Positions 1-10,105 of a stretch of DNA of 52,609 bases are shown here, piece after piece. The notes beneath the pieces were generated by a model. That model worked only from the letters and a program-made list of their open reading frames with translations, searched no databases and was not told where the DNA came from. This DNA is from Stenotrophomonas acidaminiphila (GTDB lineage Bacteria; Pseudomonadota; Gammaproteobacteria; Xanthomonadales; Xanthomonadaceae): the NCBI RefSeq assembly GCF_001431595.1, contig NZ_LDJO01000001.1, positions 1 to 52,609 on the forward strand, read 5' to 3'. Numbering within the stretch: the first letter of the stretch is position 1; every line of letters starts with the position of its first letter. The position numbers and the translations under genes are program-made.

Positions 1-1
1 G

Positions 2-18
2 AAAGGCTGGCCGGTCCA
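2..18. repeat. 17-nt inverted identity, left copy
   Basis: The 17 bases at 2-18 are exactly the reverse complement of the last 17 bases of the window (52593-52609). At this end they lie in the hsdR fragment; at the other end they lie in the tail of an unrelated reverse-strand gene. Both readings are plausible coding sequence, so the match may reflect a contig-end effect rather than a biological repeat. Confidence 0.6.
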
Positions 19-140
19 ATGAGAGCCAGATCTATGCCTGGGAGCAGGTGGAGCAGTTCGTCGGCCTGTACCTTGCCGACACCGACCGCGACAAGCTCGA
101 CCCCATCCTCGACACCTGCGTCGAGGAATACAAGAATGGT
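3..140 (+). pseudogene. hsdR: hsdR fragment (type I restriction subunit R, C-terminal third)
   Basis: Frame 3 reads SNESQIYAWEQVEQFV followed by LYLADTDRDKLDPILD. This is the kind of sequence found in the helical C-terminal part of HsdR, the ATP-dependent translocase/nuclease subunit of type I restriction systems. The similarity stops near base 133-142, where the DNA switches to a trbI-derived reading frame (frame 1). The gene begins left of the window. A further piece in the same orientation, matching the extreme C-terminus of the same family, occurs at 10279-10470, so this looks like one half of a split gene. No function is expected from this piece. The assignment is by recognition of the family sequence and is fairly secure; the exact breakpoint is approximate. 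Confidence 0.7.
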
Positions 141-709
141 CGCCGGGGCGCTGGTTACGGGCATCAAGTCGGACTTGCCCGGCGACGTGATCGCCACAGT
201 GACGGAGCCGGTCTATGACACGGCCACCGGGCGCTTCCTGCTGATTCCGCAGGGTTCGCGCATCCTCGGCCGCTACAACAGCCAGGTCAGCTACGGGCAG
301 AGCCGCGTTCAAGTCGTCTGGAACCGGATCATCCTGCCCGACACGTCCTCGCTCACGCTCGACAACCTGGCCGGCACCCGACCCGGCCGGCTACGCGGGC
401 CTGGAGGATGGCGTCGATTGGCATTGGGATCGCATCTTCGCCGGTGCGGTGCTGACCACGCTGTTAGGCGTCGGCGCCGAGCTGGCCGCGCCGGAGAACC
501 GCCAGGACGGCGATCGCATCATCATCGCCGGGCGCGACAGTGCGCAGGACAGCATCAATCAGGTCGGCCAGGAGATGACCCGGCGCAACCTCAACATCCA
601 GCCCACCTTGACCGAGCGACCGGGCCTGCCGGTTCGCATCATCGTCAATCGGGATCTCGTGCTGCGGCCGTACCAGCCGTTGTTCTTCAATCGGGGGGCT
701 TCGCGATGA
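136..709 (+). pseudogene. trbI: trbI remnant (conjugal transfer, VirB10-like), truncated and frameshifted
   Basis: TrbI is the VirB10-like inner/outer-membrane spanning component of the mating-pair-formation channel in Trb-type conjugative elements. The segment retains the C-terminal beta-barrel part: ALVTGIKSDLPGD, then LIPQGSRILGRYNSQV, and in a second frame AGRDSAQDSINQVGQEM and LPVRIIVNRDLVLRPY. The N-terminal half, with the membrane anchor and proline-rich region, is absent and replaced by hsdR sequence. A single extra C in the run at 376-379 shifts the frame after DNLAGT; removing it restores a continuous reading through DPAGYAGLEDGVDWHW. The stop at 707-709 overlaps the next gene's ATG, as in intact trb operons. 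It is non-functional both by truncation and by frameshift, unless the frameshift is a sequencing error. Confidence 0.85.
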
Positions 710-945
710 GCACGACCAAAAGGCTGCGGCTGGGGCCGCTGCCCAAGACCGAAAGCGTCAAGCTGACCTTCGCTTGCCCGGCCGGCCTGAAAGCCGACCT
801 CGACCGCTACGCCGCGCTGCACGCGCAGACGTATGGCGAGGCGGTCGATGCAGCGACGCTGATCCCGCACATGCTGGAGGCGTTCATCGCGGGGGATCGG
901 GGGTTTCCGGGCGGCAGGAGAAACCGGGCGCGATTGCGACAATAA
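706..945 (+). CDS. DUF2274 domain-containing protein
   Basis: This is a small protein of 79 residues with no known activity that regularly follows trbI in conjugative elements. The start is the ATG at 706, overlapping the trbI stop in an ATGA arrangement that implies translational coupling. It begins with a basic segment (TTKRLRLGPLPKTESVKL) followed by a helical part (LKADLDRYAALHAQTYGE) and ends LIPHMLEAFIAGDRGF. The ORF is intact here, but its upstream partner is broken, so it is probably a passenger relic. Its last about 50 bases (859-910) recur in imperfect form at 6865-6914, on the far side of the oleate hydratase and copper ATPase genes. Confidence 0.75.
   Translation: MSTTKRLRLGPLPKTESVKLTFACPAGLKADLDRYAALHAQTYGEAVDAATLIPHMLEAFIAGDRGFPGGRRNRARLRQ
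859..910 (+). repeat. Direct repeat, copy 1 (3' end of the DUF2274 gene)
   Basis: This segment encodes LIPHMLEAFIAGDRGF at the end of the DUF2274 gene. It matches 6865-6914 almost base for base over the first 35 bases and then with small indels. The two copies bracket a roughly 6-kb cargo block on the same strand. Confidence 0.75.
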
Positions 946-974
946 TTGAGTACACTCATAAATGAGCAAACTCA
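946..974. promoter_or_regulatory. Two inverted repeats, candidate TetR operator
   Basis: TGAGT-AC-ACTCA occupies 947-958 and TGAG-CAAA-CTCA occupies 963-974; both have the same TGAG/CTCA half-sites. They sit directly at the 5' end of the TetR-family gene and straddle its first possible start codon. Autoregulation by the adjacent TetR protein, with control of the downstream lipid genes, is an inference from position and symmetry. Confidence 0.5.
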
Positions 975-1645
975 GTCAATCGCCATCCATGATCACGACC
1001 GACGCGCTCGCCCGACCCGGTCGGCGCGACCGCAACATGCAGGACAAGCATGGCCGCATCTTCCAGGCGGCCGCAGCGCTGTTCGAGGCGCATGGCTATG
1101 CCGGCGTCACCACGCAGGCGATCTCCGAGCGCGCCGACGTCGGCGCGGGCACGCTGTTCCGCTACGCGTCCTCCAAGGACGAACTGCTGCTGATGGTTCT
1201 TAACCAGGCGTTGCGCGCGGCGCTGGCACAGGGCGCCGCGCGGGCCCGTGGATTGCGCGACCCGGTGGACATCGCGGTGGCGATGGTCGCGCCCATCCTG
1301 CAATTGGGCGGCCGGCATGCGGAGAACCTGGCGGTCTACCAGCGCCAGCTGATGTTCGGCGCCCCGGGCGAGAAATACCGCAACGAAGGCCTGGCACTGC
1401 TGGCCGGGCTGGAGGCGGCCGTGGCCGCCGGCCTGCTCGAGCAGGCCGGCGCGCGCGGCCTGCCGGCACGCCCGGAGCTGGCGCGAGTGGCCAGCATCTC
1501 GATCTTCGGCGCTGCGCATCTGGCGGTCTCGCGCGCCTCCACCGGCGCCCATCCCGGCCATGTCCCGATGGACGACCTGCGCGCGCAGGTCCGGCAAATC
1601 GTGGACGGCTATTTCGCGGGCCTGGCTACCGAAGGGCCAGCCTAG
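962..1645 (+). CDS. TetR/AcrR family transcriptional regulator
   Basis: This is a one-component repressor of TetR type. The N-terminal helix-turn-helix reads RIFQAAAALFEAHGYAGVTT, then ISERADVGAGTLFRYASSKD, the canonical TetR signature, at about residues 32-75. The remaining about 150 residues are an alpha-helical ligand-binding domain without recognisable similarity. Start choice is uncertain: the ATG at 962 lies between two candidate operator palindromes and has no clear ribosome binding site; ATGs at 989 and 1037 are alternatives and would leave the DNA-binding domain intact. The gene is followed after 31 bases by a dehydrogenase and oleate hydratase gene on the same strand, so it probably senses a fatty acid or fatty acyl-CoA and controls them. 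The ligand is inference. Confidence 0.88.
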   Translation: MSKLSQSPSMITTDALARPGRRDRNMQDKHGRIFQAAAALFEAHGYAGVTTQAISERADVGAGTLFRYASSKDELLLMVLNQALRAALAQGAARARGLRDPVDIAVAMVAPILQLGGRHAENLAVYQRQLMFGAPGEKYRNEGLALLAGLEAAVAAGLLEQAGARGLPARPELARVASISIFGAAHLAVSRASTGAHPGHVPMDDLRAQVRQIVDGYFAGLATEGPA

Positions 1646-1676
1646 CCCTGTTCCCTTCGATACAAGGAGTTGTGCT

Positions 1677-2543
1677 TTGGACAAGATTAACAAGGTGACG
1701 GTGCTGGGCACGGGCGTGCTGGGTTCGCAGATCGCGTTCCAGACCGCCTACAGCGGCTTCGAGGTATCGGTCTACGACATCGACGAGGCGGCCATCGCCA
1801 AGGCGCGGCAGCGCCTGGACGGGCTGTTCGAAACCTACGAGGAGGAGGTGGCCGGCGCCGACGGCGACAAGCTGCACGCCGCATTGGCGCGCATCGCCTT
1901 GCACACCGACCTGGGTGCGGCCGTGGCCGATGCCGACCTGGTGATCGAGGCCATCCCCGAAGTGCTGGAACTCAAGCGCCAGACCTACGCCAGGCTGGAC
2001 CGGCTGGCGCCGGAGAAGACCATCTTCGCCACCAACTCGTCCACGCTGCTGCCGAGCGCGATCCAGGACGCCACCGGCCGACCCGACCGCTTCATCGCCC
2101 TGCATTTCGCCAACCAGATCTGGAAGTACAACACCGCCGAGGTGATGGGCACGCAGGACACCGACCCGAAGGTGTTCGACGCGCTGCTGGCTTTCGCCGC
2201 CGACATCGGCATGGTGCCCATCGCGCTGCATAAAGAAAAAGCGGGCTACGTGCTCAACTCGCTGCTGGTGCCGCTGCTCAACGCGGCCGCCGAGCTGGCC
2301 GCCGGCGGCTATGCCGACCCGCACGACGTGGACAAGGTCTGGCGCATCGCCACCGGCGCGCCGCTGGGGCCGTTCCAGATCTACGACATCATCGGCCTGA
2401 CTACGCCCTACAACATCCTGTCCCACGGCAACACCCACACCCAGCAGCTGGCGGCCTGGCTGAAGGAGCACTACATCGACCACGGCAAGCTCGGCGTCGC
2501 CTCCGGCGAGGGCTTCTACCGCTACGACAAGACCCCGAACTGA
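1677..2543 (+). CDS. 3-hydroxyacyl-CoA dehydrogenase family protein
   Basis: This is an NAD-dependent dehydrogenase of 288 residues of the 3HCDH family (3-hydroxybutyryl-CoA dehydrogenase type). The Rossmann fold starts at once with VTVLGTGVLGSQIAFQ (GxGxxG). VIEAIPEVLELKRQ, TIFATNSSTLLPSAI and the catalytic-His region IALHFANQIWKYNTAEV follow, then the C-terminal helical domain with GYVLNSLLVPLLNAA. The start is taken as TTG at 1677 because a perfect AAGGAG lies at 1664-1669, 7 bases upstream; no ATG fits. It lies 24 bases before the oleate hydratase gene. The family role is oxidation of 3-hydroxyacyl-CoA, but with this neighbour oxidation of the 10-hydroxy fatty acid to the ketone is a reasonable alternative. 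That alternative is inference. Confidence 0.88.
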   Translation: MDKINKVTVLGTGVLGSQIAFQTAYSGFEVSVYDIDEAAIAKARQRLDGLFETYEEEVAGADGDKLHAALARIALHTDLGAAVADADLVIEAIPEVLELKRQTYARLDRLAPEKTIFATNSSTLLPSAIQDATGRPDRFIALHFANQIWKYNTAEVMGTQDTDPKVFDALLAFAADIGMVPIALHKEKAGYVLNSLLVPLLNAAAELAAGGYADPHDVDKVWRIATGAPLGPFQIYDIIGLTTPYNILSHGNTHTQQLAAWLKEHYIDHGKLGVASGEGFYRYDKTPN

Positions 2544-2567
2544 CCCCTCATAAGGAAAGGACAACGC

Positions 2568-4337
2568 ATGTACTACAGCAGCGGCAACTACGAAGCCTTC
2601 GCCCGCCCGCGCAAGCCGGCCGGGGTGGAGAACAAGACCGCCTGGTTCGTCGGCTCGGGCCTGGCTTCGCTGGCCGGCGCGGCCTTCCTGGTGCGCGACG
2701 GACACATGCCCGGCGAGCGCATCACCATCCTGGAGCAGCAGGCGATCGCCGGCGGTGCGCTCGATGGGCTGGACGTGCCCGAGAAGGGTTTCGTGATCCG
2801 CGGCGGGCGCGAGATGGAGGACCACTTCGAGTGCCTGTGGGACCTGTTCCGCTCGATCCCCTCGCTGGAGATTGAAGGTGCCAGCGTGCTCGACGAGTTC
2901 TACTGGCTCAACAAGGACGATCCCAACTACTCGCTGCAACGCGCCACGGTGAACCAAGGCGAAGATGCGCGCACCGATGGCCTGTTCACGCTCAGCGAGC
3001 AGGCGCAGAAGGACGTGATCAAGCTGTTCCTGGCCACGCGCGAGGAGATGGAGAACAAGCGCATCGACGAGGTGCTGGGCCGCGACTTCCTCGACAGCAA
3101 CTTCTGGCTCTACTGGCGCACCATGTTCGCCTTCGAGGAATGGCACTCGGCGCTAGAGATGAAGCTGTATCTGCACCGCTTCATCCACCACATCGGCGGG
3201 TTGCCGGACTTCTCGGCATTGAAGTTCACCAAGTACAACCAGTACGAGTCGCTGGTGCTGCCGCTGGTGAAGTGGCTTCAAGGCCACGGGGTGAAGTTCC
3301 AGTACGGCACCGAGGTGACCGACGTCGATTTCGACATCGCCCCGGGCCGCAAGCAGGCCACCCGCATCCACTGGAAGCGCGACGGCGCCGATGGTGGCGT
3401 GGACCTTGGCCCGGACGACCTGGTGTTCATGACCATCGGCTCGCTGACCGAGAACTCGGACAACGGCGACCACCACACCCCAGCCAGGCTCGATGAAGGC
3501 CCGGCCCCGGCCTGGGACCTGTGGCGCCGCATCGCGGCCAGGGCACCGGACTTCGGCCGCCCGGATGTGTTCGGCGCGCATATTCCCGAGACCAAGTGGG
3601 AGTCGGCCACCGTCACCACGCTGGACGCGCGCATCCCGCAGTACATCCAGAAGATCGCCAGGCGCGACCCGTTCAGCGGCAAGGTGGTCACCGGCGGCAT
3701 CGTCAGCGTCAAGGATTCGAGCTGGCTGCTGAGCTGGACGGTCAACCGCCAGCCACATTTCAAGAAACAGCCCAAGGACCAGATCGTGGTCTGGGTGTAC
3801 TCGCTGTTCGTGGACACGCCCGGCGACTACGTCAAAAAGCCGATGCAGGCGTGCACCGGCGAGGAGATCACCCGCGAGTGGCTGTACCACCTGGGCGTGC
3901 CGGTGGAGCAGATCGACGAACTGGCCGCGACCGGCGCCAAGACGGTGCCGGTGATGATGCCGTACATCACCGCGTTCTTCATGCCGCGCCAGGCCGGCGA
4001 CCGGCCCGACGTGGTGCCGGAAGGCGCGGTCAACTTCGCCTTCATCGGCCAGTTCGCCGAGTCCCGGCAGCGCGACTGCATCTTCACCACCGAATACTCG
4101 GTGCGCACGCCTATGGAAGCGGTGTATACCCTGCTGGGTGTGGAGCGCGGCGTGCCAGAGGTGTTCAATTCCACCTACGACGTGCGCACGCTGCTGGCGG
4201 CGACCGGCCGCCTGCGCGACGGCAAGGTACTGGACATTCCCGGCCCGGCGTTCCTGCGCAACCTGCTGATGAACCGGCTCGACAAGACCCAGATCGGCGC
4301 GCTGCTGCGGGAGTTCAAGCTGGTCACCGAAGATTGA
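2568..4337 (+). CDS. ohyA: Oleate hydratase
   Basis: This FAD-dependent hydratase adds water to the cis-9 double bond of oleic and related fatty acids to give 10-hydroxystearate; the family was formerly called myosin-cross-reactive antigen. The 589-residue length is normal. The FAD-binding motif FVGSGLASLAGAAFL lies at about residues 27-41. The RGGREMEDHFECLWDLF segment contains the glutamate (Glu82) expected to activate water, and the YNQYESLVLPL motif follows near residue 227. The start ATG is preceded by AAGGAAAGGA. In other bacteria the enzyme is linked to detoxification of antimicrobial unsaturated fatty acids. It forms an operon with the TetR regulator and 3HCDH gene upstream and lies in a mobile island, so it is likely acquired resistance cargo. 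Confidence 0.95.
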   Translation: MYYSSGNYEAFARPRKPAGVENKTAWFVGSGLASLAGAAFLVRDGHMPGERITILEQQAIAGGALDGLDVPEKGFVIRGGREMEDHFECLWDLFRSIPSLEIEGASVLDEFYWLNKDDPNYSLQRATVNQGEDARTDGLFTLSEQAQKDVIKLFLATREEMENKRIDEVLGRDFLDSNFWLYWRTMFAFEEWHSALEMKLYLHRFIHHIGGLPDFSALKFTKYNQYESLVLPLVKWLQGHGVKFQYGTEVTDVDFDIAPGRKQATRIHWKRDGADGGVDLGPDDLVFMTIGSLTENSDNGDHHTPARLDEGPAPAWDLWRRIAARAPDFGRPDVFGAHIPETKWESATVTTLDARIPQYIQKIARRDPFSGKVVTGGIVSVKDSSWLLSWTVNRQPHFKKQPKDQIVVWVYSLFVDTPGDYVKKPMQACTGEEITREWLYHLGVPVEQIDELAATGAKTVPVMMPYITAFFMPRQAGDRPDVVPEGAVNFAFIGQFAESRQRDCIFTTEYSVRTPMEAVYTLLGVERGVPEVFNSTYDVRTLLAATGRLRDGKVLDIPGPAFLRNLLMNRLDKTQIGALLREFKLVTED

Positions 4338-4381
4338 AAACGCCGCGCGTGTAGACGCACGGCCTCATGCCGGGAGGCTCC

Positions 4382-6864
<2,483 letters not shown>

Positions 6865-6868
<4 letters not shown>

Positions 6869-6914
6869 TCCCGCACATGCTGGAGACGTTCATCGCGGGG
6901 ATCGGGTTTCAAGA
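6865..6914 (+). repeat. Direct repeat, copy 2 (DUF2274 3' remnant)
   Basis: This segment repeats the coding sequence for LIPHMLE-FIAG found at 859-910, in the same orientation, with a G-to-A change and single-base losses that break the frame. It overlaps the stop codon of the copper ATPase gene, marking a recombination junction at about 6860. Confidence 0.75.
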
Positions 6915-6971
6915 AGAGGCGCATTCCACAGGCACGATCGCCAAAACACAGCGAATGGGAAAACCCCTTTC

Positions 6972-7949
6972 TCATGGCTTCAGCAAGACCTTGCCCTTGC
7001 GCCCCGGTTGCAGGCTGGCGGCCGCGGCCTGGGCTGCATCGGCCAGGTCGTAGATCGCCTCGACCGGCAGCAACAGTTCACCGGCCAGCGTGCGCTGCAA
7101 CAGTTCGCCCACCAGCCGGCGCTTGTCATCCGCCGACAAAGCCTGGCTGACCTTGCTGCCCCAGAAACCCTTGACCGTGGCCTGCTTGAAGATGAGTGAG
7201 CCCGAGTCGATCTGCATCGGCTCTCCTGCCATCGTGCCGAAGGAAACAAGCGTGCCGCCTTCGCCCAGCAGGCCCAGCAGCGCTGCACTGGCCGCGCCGC
7301 CGATGGAGTCGACGGCCGCGTGGGCCAGGGTGGAGCCAAGGAGCGCGCGGGCGCGTTCCTGCCACTCCGGCTGCGCAGTGGAAATGACGTTGCCGATGCC
7401 CAGGGCCGCCAGTTCGTCCACGCCCGCGTCGCGGCGCACCAGACTCAGCACCTGCACACCGCGTGCGGCGGCCAGCATGGCCAGCGTCTTGCCGACCGCG
7501 CCGTTGGCCGTGTTCTGCACGATCCACTGGCCCGGCTCGGCGTGCAGGAACTCCAGCAGCATCAACGCACTGAGCGGCATGGCGATGAGCTGCGCGGCGG
7601 TCTCGTCGGGCAGGGCCTGCGGCACCGGCACCAGCAGCCGCGCCGGGGCCAGGAAGTACTCGGCCCAGGTACCGTGTGCCGAGGCCACGGCAACACGCTG
7701 GCCGACGGTGGCGCCTTCGACACCCTCGCCCAGTGCATCGACGATGCCGACCGCCTCGCTGCCGCCGATGGCGGGAAGTTCCGGCTTGTAGCCGTAGCGG
7801 CCGCGGATCGTCCACAGGTCATGGTTGTGGATCGGCGCCAGCGAGGTCTTGATGCGGACTTCGCCCGCGCCAGGCTGCGGCACCTGACGGTCGCCGAGTT
7901 CGAGGACGTCGGCAGGCTCGCCAAATGTGGTGTGGATGGCACTGCGCAT
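6972..7949 (-). CDS. Medium-chain dehydrogenase/reductase (quinone oxidoreductase/enoyl reductase type)
   Basis: This is an NAD(P)H-dependent oxidoreductase of 325 residues. It has the GroES-like N-terminal domain (PAIGGSEAVGIVDALGEGVE) and a Rossmann domain with the nucleotide-binding segment NTANGAVGKTLAMLAAARG. No zinc-ligand cysteine/histidine set is visible, which favours the quinone-reductase/2-enoyl-reductase branch over a true alcohol dehydrogenase. The start ATG at 7949 has AGGAG just upstream. It is the last gene of a reverse-strand run downstream of the NemR-like regulator, 16 bases after ohr, so it probably detoxifies quinones or alpha,beta-unsaturated carbonyls. The exact substrate cannot be read from the sequence. 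Confidence 0.88.
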   Translation of the reverse strand: MRSAIHTTFGEPADVLELGDRQVPQPGAGEVRIKTSLAPIHNHDLWTIRGRYGYKPELPAIGGSEAVGIVDALGEGVEGATVGQRVAVASAHGTWAEYFLAPARLLVPVPQALPDETAAQLIAMPLSALMLLEFLHAEPGQWIVQNTANGAVGKTLAMLAAARGVQVLSLVRRDAGVDELAALGIGNVISTAQPEWQERARALLGSTLAHAAVDSIGGAASAALLGLLGEGGTLVSFGTMAGEPMQIDSGSLIFKQATVKGFWGSKVSQALSADDKRRLVGELLQRTLAGELLLPVEAIYDLADAAQAAAASLQPGRKGKVLLKP

Positions 7950-7965
7950 GATGCTGTTCTCCTGC

Positions 7966-8376
7966 TCAGGCCACGGAAACATGCAGGCGCACGTCGATAT
8001 TGCCGCGCGTGGCATTTGAATACGGACACACCTGATGCGTGGCCTCCACCAGCTTGCGCGCAGCGGCCTCGTCCAGGCCCTGAACTTCCACATGCAAGTC
8101 CACGTCCAGTGCATAGCCGCCGGTGGCCGTCTGGCCGATGCCGACCTCCACCGAGGTGCGCGTCCCGGTCGGCGCCAGGCCCAGTTGCTTGGCGGCCACG
8201 GGCAAGGCGTTGTCGAAGCAGGCGGCGTAGCCCATGGCGAAAAGCTGCTCGGGGTTGGCGCCGGTCTTGCCGGAACCGGGCGTGGCCAGGTCGAGCGCCA
8301 GGCTGCCGTCGTCCAGCGCGGTGCGGCCGGAACGGCCGCCCGTGGCGGTGGCGCGGGTCTTGTAGAAGATCTTCAT
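7966..8376 (-). CDS. ohr: Organic hydroperoxide resistance protein (Ohr/OsmC family)
   Basis: This thiol peroxidase reduces organic and fatty acid hydroperoxides. Length (136 residues) is typical of the family. The two redox cysteines are present: Cys53 in YAACFDNAL and Cys117 in HQVCPYSNATRGN; Glu43 in NPEQLFA is also conserved. The start is chosen at MKIFYKT with AGGAG before it. It is followed by the MDR oxidoreductase on the same strand. The usual dedicated OhrR (MarR type) regulator is not next to it; control by the TetR protein at 9460-10098 is suggested by gene order only. Confidence 0.95.
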   Translation of the reverse strand: MKIFYKTRATATGGRSGRTALDDGSLALDLATPGSGKTGANPEQLFAMGYAACFDNALPVAAKQLGLAPTGTRTSVEVGIGQTATGGYALDVDLHVEVQGLDEAAARKLVEATHQVCPYSNATRGNIDVRLHVSVA

Positions 8377-8422
8377 GGCTGGCTCCTGTTGGATGAGAGA
8401 GGCAAAGGATGAAAGCGGAACG

Positions 8423-8752
8423 TCACGCAACGCCGGCGAGCGCGGCCTGCGCCTGCGCCAGCGCGTCGGCATACGGTGCGCGCAAGCGCAGGTTGGACGC
8501 GCCATCGGCGCTTTGCACCACCACGGCCTTGGCGTAGCTGAAGCGACGGAAGCCGTGGATGCCGTGGTAGGCGCCCATGCCGGACGGGCGCACGCCGCCG
8601 AAAGGCACGCTTTCGACCACGGCATGCGTCATCACGTCGTTGATGACCGCGGCGCCGGAGGTGGTGCGGTCGAGAAACGCCTGCTGCCTGGCTGGATCGT
8701 TTCCGAAGTAATAGGCCGCCAGCGGACGCGGATGCGCGTTGTCTGCATTCAT
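8423..8752 (-). pseudogene. Aldehyde dehydrogenase C-terminal remnant (coniferyl aldehyde dehydrogenase type)
   Basis: Only about 109 residues of a roughly 480-residue ALDH remain: PRPLAAYYFGNDPARQQ, then TTSGAAVINDVMTH, then the signature FGGVRPSGMGAYHGIHGFRR. These are the oligomerisation/C-terminal elements of the CALDH branch. The catalytic cysteine and the NAD domain are missing. The ATG at 8752 overlaps the stop codon of the DJ-1/PfpI gene (ATGA), so the fragment may still be translated by coupling even though it cannot be catalytic. It indicates that an ALDH once belonged to this cluster and was cut by the deletion that joined it to the upstream gene. Confidence 0.85.
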
Positions 8753-9444
8753 GACGCTTCTACGTCCCGCGCCAGCAGGGACAACAGCGCCTGGGCCACG
8801 CCCTCGGAACTGCCTGGGTTCTGCCCGGTGACCAGGCGGCCATCGGTGACGACGTGCGCCTGCCAGTCCGGGCCCTTCTGGTAGTGGCCGCCCAAGCGGA
8901 TGAATTCGTCTTCGATCAGGAATGGCACGACGGCGCTCAGACCCACGGCCGCTTCCTCGCTGTTGGTGAAGCCGGTGACACGGCGTCCCGCGACGAGCGG
9001 CTGGCCGTTCGCTGCACGCACCTTCACCAGCGCGCCCGGCGCGTGGCAGACCAGGCCCAGCGGTTTGCCGGCGCGCTCGAAGGCTTCGAGCAAGGCGATG
9101 GAGGCGGGATCGTTGGCCAAATCCCACAACGGGCCGTGGCCGCCGGGGTAGAACACCGCATCGAAATCCGCGGCGTCCACCTGCGCAAGCGGTACGGTGG
9201 CAGCCAGGGCCGCTTGCGCCTGGACGTCCTGGCGAAAGCGTTCGGTCGCGGCCGTTTGCGCATCGGGTTCGTCGCTCTTGGGATCCAGCGGCGGCTGGCC
9301 GCCTGCGGGCGAAGCCAGCGTGATGGCGGCGCCGGCGTCCTTGAACACGTAGTAGGGGGCGGCGAACTCCTCCAGCCAGAAACCGGTCTTGTGGCCGGTA
9401 TCGCCCAGGCGGTCGTGGGAAGTGAGTACGAACAGGATTTTCAT
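8749..9444 (-). CDS. DJ-1/PfpI family protein (Hsp31-like glyoxalase III/deglycase type)
   Basis: This is a type 1 glutamine-amidotransferase-fold protein of 231 residues. It shows the catalytic nucleophile elbow LVCHAPGAL with Cys133-His134, an upstream acidic residue in GFWLEEFAAPYY (Glu25/26), and VFYPGGHGPLWDL. The family members most like it act on reactive carbonyls (methylglyoxal) or as stress chaperones; that role is established for relatives, not shown here. The start at 9444 has GGAG just upstream. It is the first gene after the TetR regulator and overlaps the ALDH remnant. A second, membrane-anchored DJ-1/PfpI protein is encoded at 41521-42576. Confidence 0.9.
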   Translation of the reverse strand: MKILFVLTSHDRLGDTGHKTGFWLEEFAAPYYVFKDAGAAITLASPAGGQPPLDPKSDEPDAQTAATERFRQDVQAQAALAATVPLAQVDAADFDAVFYPGGHGPLWDLANDPASIALLEAFERAGKPLGLVCHAPGALVKVRAANGQPLVAGRRVTGFTNSEEAAVGLSAVVPFLIEDEFIRLGGHYQKGPDWQAHVVTDGRLVTGQNPGSSEGVAQALLSLLARDVEAS

Positions 9445-9459
9445 AAAAAGCTCCAGGCG

Positions 9460-10098
9460 TTATCGGGAAAGTGCTTGGTCGGCCGCGATGTGCCGTGCCG
9501 TGCCGCAGGCCAGCAACTGCCCCGTGGCGTCGCGCGCCTGCGTCAAAGGCGTCTTGTCCTGGCTCAACTTCGCCAGCAGCGCCGCGCCCAGCCACATCTG
9601 GTAAAGCACCCGGGCCAATGCCGGCGATGGTGAGCCAGCAGGCAAGGAGCCGTCCGCGCGGGCTTCGTCGATCAGTGCCGCGATCCTTGCCAGAAGCCGT
9701 TGCACACCGGCATCGAGTACCCGGCGCATGTCTTCGGAAAGGTCGGCCACTTCCGCCGCCAGCTTCACCACCAGGCATTCGTCGGCCCATCCCTGTGCCG
9801 GATCGGCGGGATCTGCGATCCAGGCATCCCAATACCGCATCAGGCGCTCGTTGCCGTTGCCGGGCACCGAAAGCAGGCCATCGAGCTTGCGCGCGTAGCC
9901 ATCGACGTACTGTTGCAGCAGCTCGCACCCGAAGGCTTCCTTCGACGGGAAGTAGTGATAGAACGAGCCCTTGGGCACGCCGCAGGCCTTGAGGATTTCG
10001 AGCAGCCCCAACGCGGAAAACCCTTTGTGCAGCACGAGCCGGTGCCCCGTATCGAGGATGTGCTGGCGTGTCGCTTCGGCTTTCTTGGTCAGGTGCAT
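9460..10098 (-). CDS. TetR family regulator, NemR/AcuR-like
   Basis: This is a repressor of 212 residues. Its N-terminal HTH reads ATRQHILDTGHRLVLHKGF, then LLEILKACGVPKGSFYHYF, the pattern of NemR/AcuR-type TetR proteins that respond to electrophiles. One cysteine lies in the HTH (KACGVPKG) and others in DECLVVK and LLACGTA, possible redox sensors. The start is taken at 10098 because the promoter (-10 CATAAT at 10106-10111) would place the transcript start at or next to this ATG, suggesting a leaderless message; an ATG at 10107 is the alternative. It heads the reverse-strand cluster of DJ-1, ALDH remnant, Ohr and MDR genes. Confidence 0.88.
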   Translation of the reverse strand: MHLTKKAEATRQHILDTGHRLVLHKGFSALGLLEILKACGVPKGSFYHYFPSKEAFGCELLQQYVDGYARKLDGLLSVPGNGNERLMRYWDAWIADPADPAQGWADECLVVKLAAEVADLSEDMRRVLDAGVQRLLARIAALIDEARADGSLPAGSPSPALARVLYQMWLGAALLAKLSQDKTPLTQARDATGQLLACGTARHIAADQALSR

Positions 10099-10105
10099 GC
10101 TGGGC

